A stretch of 64,000 nt of DNA from Curtobacterium sp. MCBA15_012 (lineage in GTDB: Bacteria; Actinomycetota; Actinomycetes; Actinomycetales; Microbacteriaceae): assembly GCF_001864935.2 (NCBI RefSeq), contig NZ_CP126267.1, positions 186,001 through 250,000 on the forward strand. The letters run 5' to 3'. Every line of letters begins with the position of its first letter. Position 1 is the first letter of the stretch. Of the stretch, positions 62,470-64,000 are shown piece by piece. The notes below the pieces were generated by a model. That model worked only from the letters and a program-made list of their open reading frames with translations. It had not been told where the DNA came from and made no database searches. Made by a program: the position numbers and the translations under genes.

Positions 62470-63006
62470 ATGGCAAACGGCTTCAAAATCGACAAACGCC
62501 AACTCGACAAGCTCACCAAGGAGCTGCAGCGAGAGTTCAACAAGCGCCCACTCAAGGTGCCGGTGCAGCCGTCAACGGCAAGTCACCTGCCTGCGACGGC
62601 ACCGCCAACGGTCATCCACCAGCACGGCCCGGCGGTGACCGTCAACGGAGACGGCGCTCAGCTCGCGTGGGGCAACACCGGCCCCGTCCACCAGACGCAG
62701 CATCGCGTTGAAACGATTGCCCCGGGACTCGAGACAGTAGCCCAGCTTCTAGCCACCATCGTCACGAGCAGCGCTGCGTTCCAACTTTCCGCCGAGGACG
62801 AGGCGGACCTCAGGACGACGGCAGGAGAGGCGCTTGCAGAGACCACCCTGGCCGAACCCGACGAGGGAAAGCTCAAGAAATCGATCCGCATCATCAGCGG
62901 CCTGCTGGCCCCCCTCATCGTGGGCGTTTCGAAGGGGGTGTCCGACGAATCGGCGAACCTCGCGCGGGAAACCATCCAGGCGCTTTCGGACGCCGTGACA
63001 TCCTAG
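62470..63006 (+). CDS. Hypothetical protein with a possible amyloid-like motif
   Basis: 178 residues. N-terminal NGFKIDKRQLDKLTKELQREFNKRPLKVPV is a conserved-looking basic helix of small mobile-element proteins. A centre VNGDGAQLAWGNTGPVHQTQ has the G-N/Q-rich strand-like pattern of RHIM-like signalling motifs. The C-terminal half is helical (LLATIVTSSAAFQLSAEDEADLRTTAG; LLAPLIVGVSKGVSDE). It follows the zinc-ribbon and basic genes closely on the same strand. Confidence 0.6.
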   Translation: MANGFKIDKRQLDKLTKELQREFNKRPLKVPVQPSTASHLPATAPPTVIHQHGPAVTVNGDGAQLAWGNTGPVHQTQHRVETIAPGLETVAQLLATIVTSSAAFQLSAEDEADLRTTAGEALAETTLAEPDEGKLKKSIRIISGLLAPLIVGVSKGVSDESANLARETIQALSDAVTS

Positions 63007-63314
63007 CGCGACTGCTCATGCCGGTACCAGGAGCGCCCCCGTCGGGGAAAGTCGACGGCGTGGTAGATCGGTGTCGCGTCGTAGTCGTCTCTTAGATATG
63101 CCACGGCGCTTCTTCCCGACGGTGCCAGGGTCTGCGCTGGTTGCGCCTGGCGCGCCCTGGGTCAGAGCGACTAGAAAGGAGGACATTAGCCGCTACCTTC
63201 GCCGCTGGCGGTCTCACAGCAACCAGCAGACCGGGATCGCCCCCTGCCCTCCCGGCTCATCCCAGCACCCGTGATTCCCTACCGACCGGGGACTAGAGGT
63301 GTCATCATCTACAC
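63007..63314. other. Intergenic gap
   Basis: About 310 bases. An AAAGGAGG sequence at 63175 is not followed by a usual start codon. No supported gene. Confidence 0.35.
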
Positions 63315-63584
63315 ATGGGTAAGGGAGCCAGACTCAAAGCAGAGCGCGCAGCCGCGCCGTTGCCGGCCGAGACACACGAGCCAGCGACGCCACAGAACTG
63401 GCCTCGCGGCCACGTCTACGTCGCGATAACCGACCCTCAGGCCGATGAGTGCATCGCGGTCACCGTTCACGGTGTGAAGCACTACCTGCATTCCACCACT
63501 GCTCGTGAGCTAACCAACATGCTCTCGGCTCGGCTCGATGAGTGGAACGAGGATGCGCGCGCCCACGGGGTCCCCGAGGTCTGA
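63315..63584 (+). CDS. Small hypothetical protein
   Basis: 89 residues starting MGKGARLKAERAAAPLP. A central beta/alpha part follows (HVYVAITDPQADECIAVTVHGVKHYLHSTTARELTNMLSARLDEW). No family recognised. Two bases after its stop the next small gene begins. Confidence 0.6.
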   Translation: MGKGARLKAERAAAPLPAETHEPATPQNWPRGHVYVAITDPQADECIAVTVHGVKHYLHSTTARELTNMLSARLDEWNEDARAHGVPEV

Positions 63585-63586
63585 CA

Positions 63587-63832
63587 ATGGGCATCTTGAA
63601 CTCCGTCGCAAAAGCGCTAGGCAGTCTCCGCCCCTACAGCGACGACGAATTGGCACTGAAGCGCGAGGCGATACGGCTGCGCCACATCGCCGGCGACGAC
63701 CGGTACGACGAGCTGCGGCGGTACGACGCAGAGATGGTGCGGCGGTCGAATGAGGCATACGAACGAGAGCACCCCAACCCGCCAGCAACGCGCCACCGCG
63801 AGCACGGCTGGTATCTCCCGAACGACGACTGA
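63587..63832 (+). CDS. Small hypothetical protein
   Basis: 81 residues (MGILNSVAKALGSLRPYSDDELALKREAI...), charged and helical with a PxxxxREHGWYLPNDD end. It immediately follows the 89-residue gene, so the two are one transcript. Function unknown. Confidence 0.6.
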   Translation: MGILNSVAKALGSLRPYSDDELALKREAIRLRHIAGDDRYDELRRYDAEMVRRSNEAYEREHPNPPATRHREHGWYLPNDD

Positions 63833-63884
63833 CTCGCGACTTCTACCGCCAGGTGATGACGACAACCTCGGAGAAGCGGTGACG

Positions 63885-64000
63885 ATGAGCGATCAGGCAA
63901 GGGTGCCGGCGACAGCGATCGGGTACGTGTTCAGAACCGAACCGGCCGACAAAGCGTGGACCTACATCGGACAGAGCACGCGCCTCGACTCGGCGCACAT
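63885..64000 (+). CDS. GIY-YIG-like nuclease, cut by the window end
   Basis: The first 38 codons (MSDQARVPATAIGYVFRTEPADKAWTYIGQSTRLDSAH) carry GYV and YIGQS, the two halves of a GIY-YIG nuclease signature. The rest lies outside the window. A GTG at 63879 in the same frame is also possible. Confidence 0.5.
   Translation, partial: MSDQARVPATAIGYVFRTEPADKAWTYIGQSTRLDSAH

Noticed and set aside
1..64000. CRISPR array or insertion-sequence transposase
   Set aside because: No spaced direct repeats of CRISPR type and no DDE or serine/tyrosine transposase/integrase motif was seen.

Overview
This is a high-GC Gram-positive (actinobacterial) window with no rRNA gene, no convincing tRNA and no CRISPR array. 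Codon use, an Lsr2 nucleoid protein, a ScbR/ArpA-type TetR regulator, an MsiK-dependent style of sugar ABC system and a GH87 alpha-1,3-glucanase point to an actinomycete, possibly Microbacteriaceae (Curtobacterium-like). The species assignment is inference only.

Left part (1-19.4 kb), mostly metabolic: a DUF849 beta-keto acid cleavage enzyme; an MFS exporter with a small partner gene facing a GntR regulator across a perfect palindrome; a truncated HNH endonuclease next to an M55 D-aminopeptidase; a TetR regulator facing two overlapping SDR oxidoreductases, with two operator copies; and an alpha-glucan locus. The glucan locus has a secreted GH87 enzyme, a LacI regulator, a GH13 alpha-glucosidase and a binding protein plus two permeases. 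The same sequence box lies upstream of the GH87 gene and of the GH13 gene. A lactate/malate dehydrogenase-type gene closes the section.

Middle (19.9-24.3 kb): seven minus-strand genes, mostly overlapping, form one operon of related but unfamiliar proteins. Two large paralogues alternate with small paralogous domain proteins, one of which is fused to a ParS/MbcA-like C-terminus. This is one of the strongest candidates for an undescribed system. From 24.5 to 33 kb there is a mixed region: small proteins, back-to-back truncated PIN and alpha/beta-hydrolase genes, an aldo/keto reductase/TetR pair with two operators, an SDR, an EmrB/QacA-type exporter, an AlkA-like glycosylase and a deoxyribosyltransferase-like protein.

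Right part (33-64 kb), accessory and defence-like: Lsr2; a pair matching the sce7726 and sce7725 families with an 18-bp perfect stem between them; an AvrD-like synthase, a gamma-butyrolactone receptor-type TetR and an NAD-epimerase that together look like a small-molecule signalling cluster; a secreted 132-residue protein followed by a dedicated ABC transporter and a possible Cys-rich small peptide; a DUF3800 protein and an OLD-family ATPase/nuclease; several unknown genes; an MBL-fold protein; a HEPN-motif protein; a four-domain exonuclease-TerB-BRCT-Lsr2 fusion; an unknown protein paired with a LOTUS/OST-HTH protein; a membrane protein coupled to a PLD-like protein; a VbhA-like antitoxin; and a run of very small genes ending in a GIY-YIG nuclease cut by the window edge. 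Long gene-poor gaps, truncated genes and many genes with strong ribosome sites but no known family suggest genomic islands with repeated insertions and deletions.
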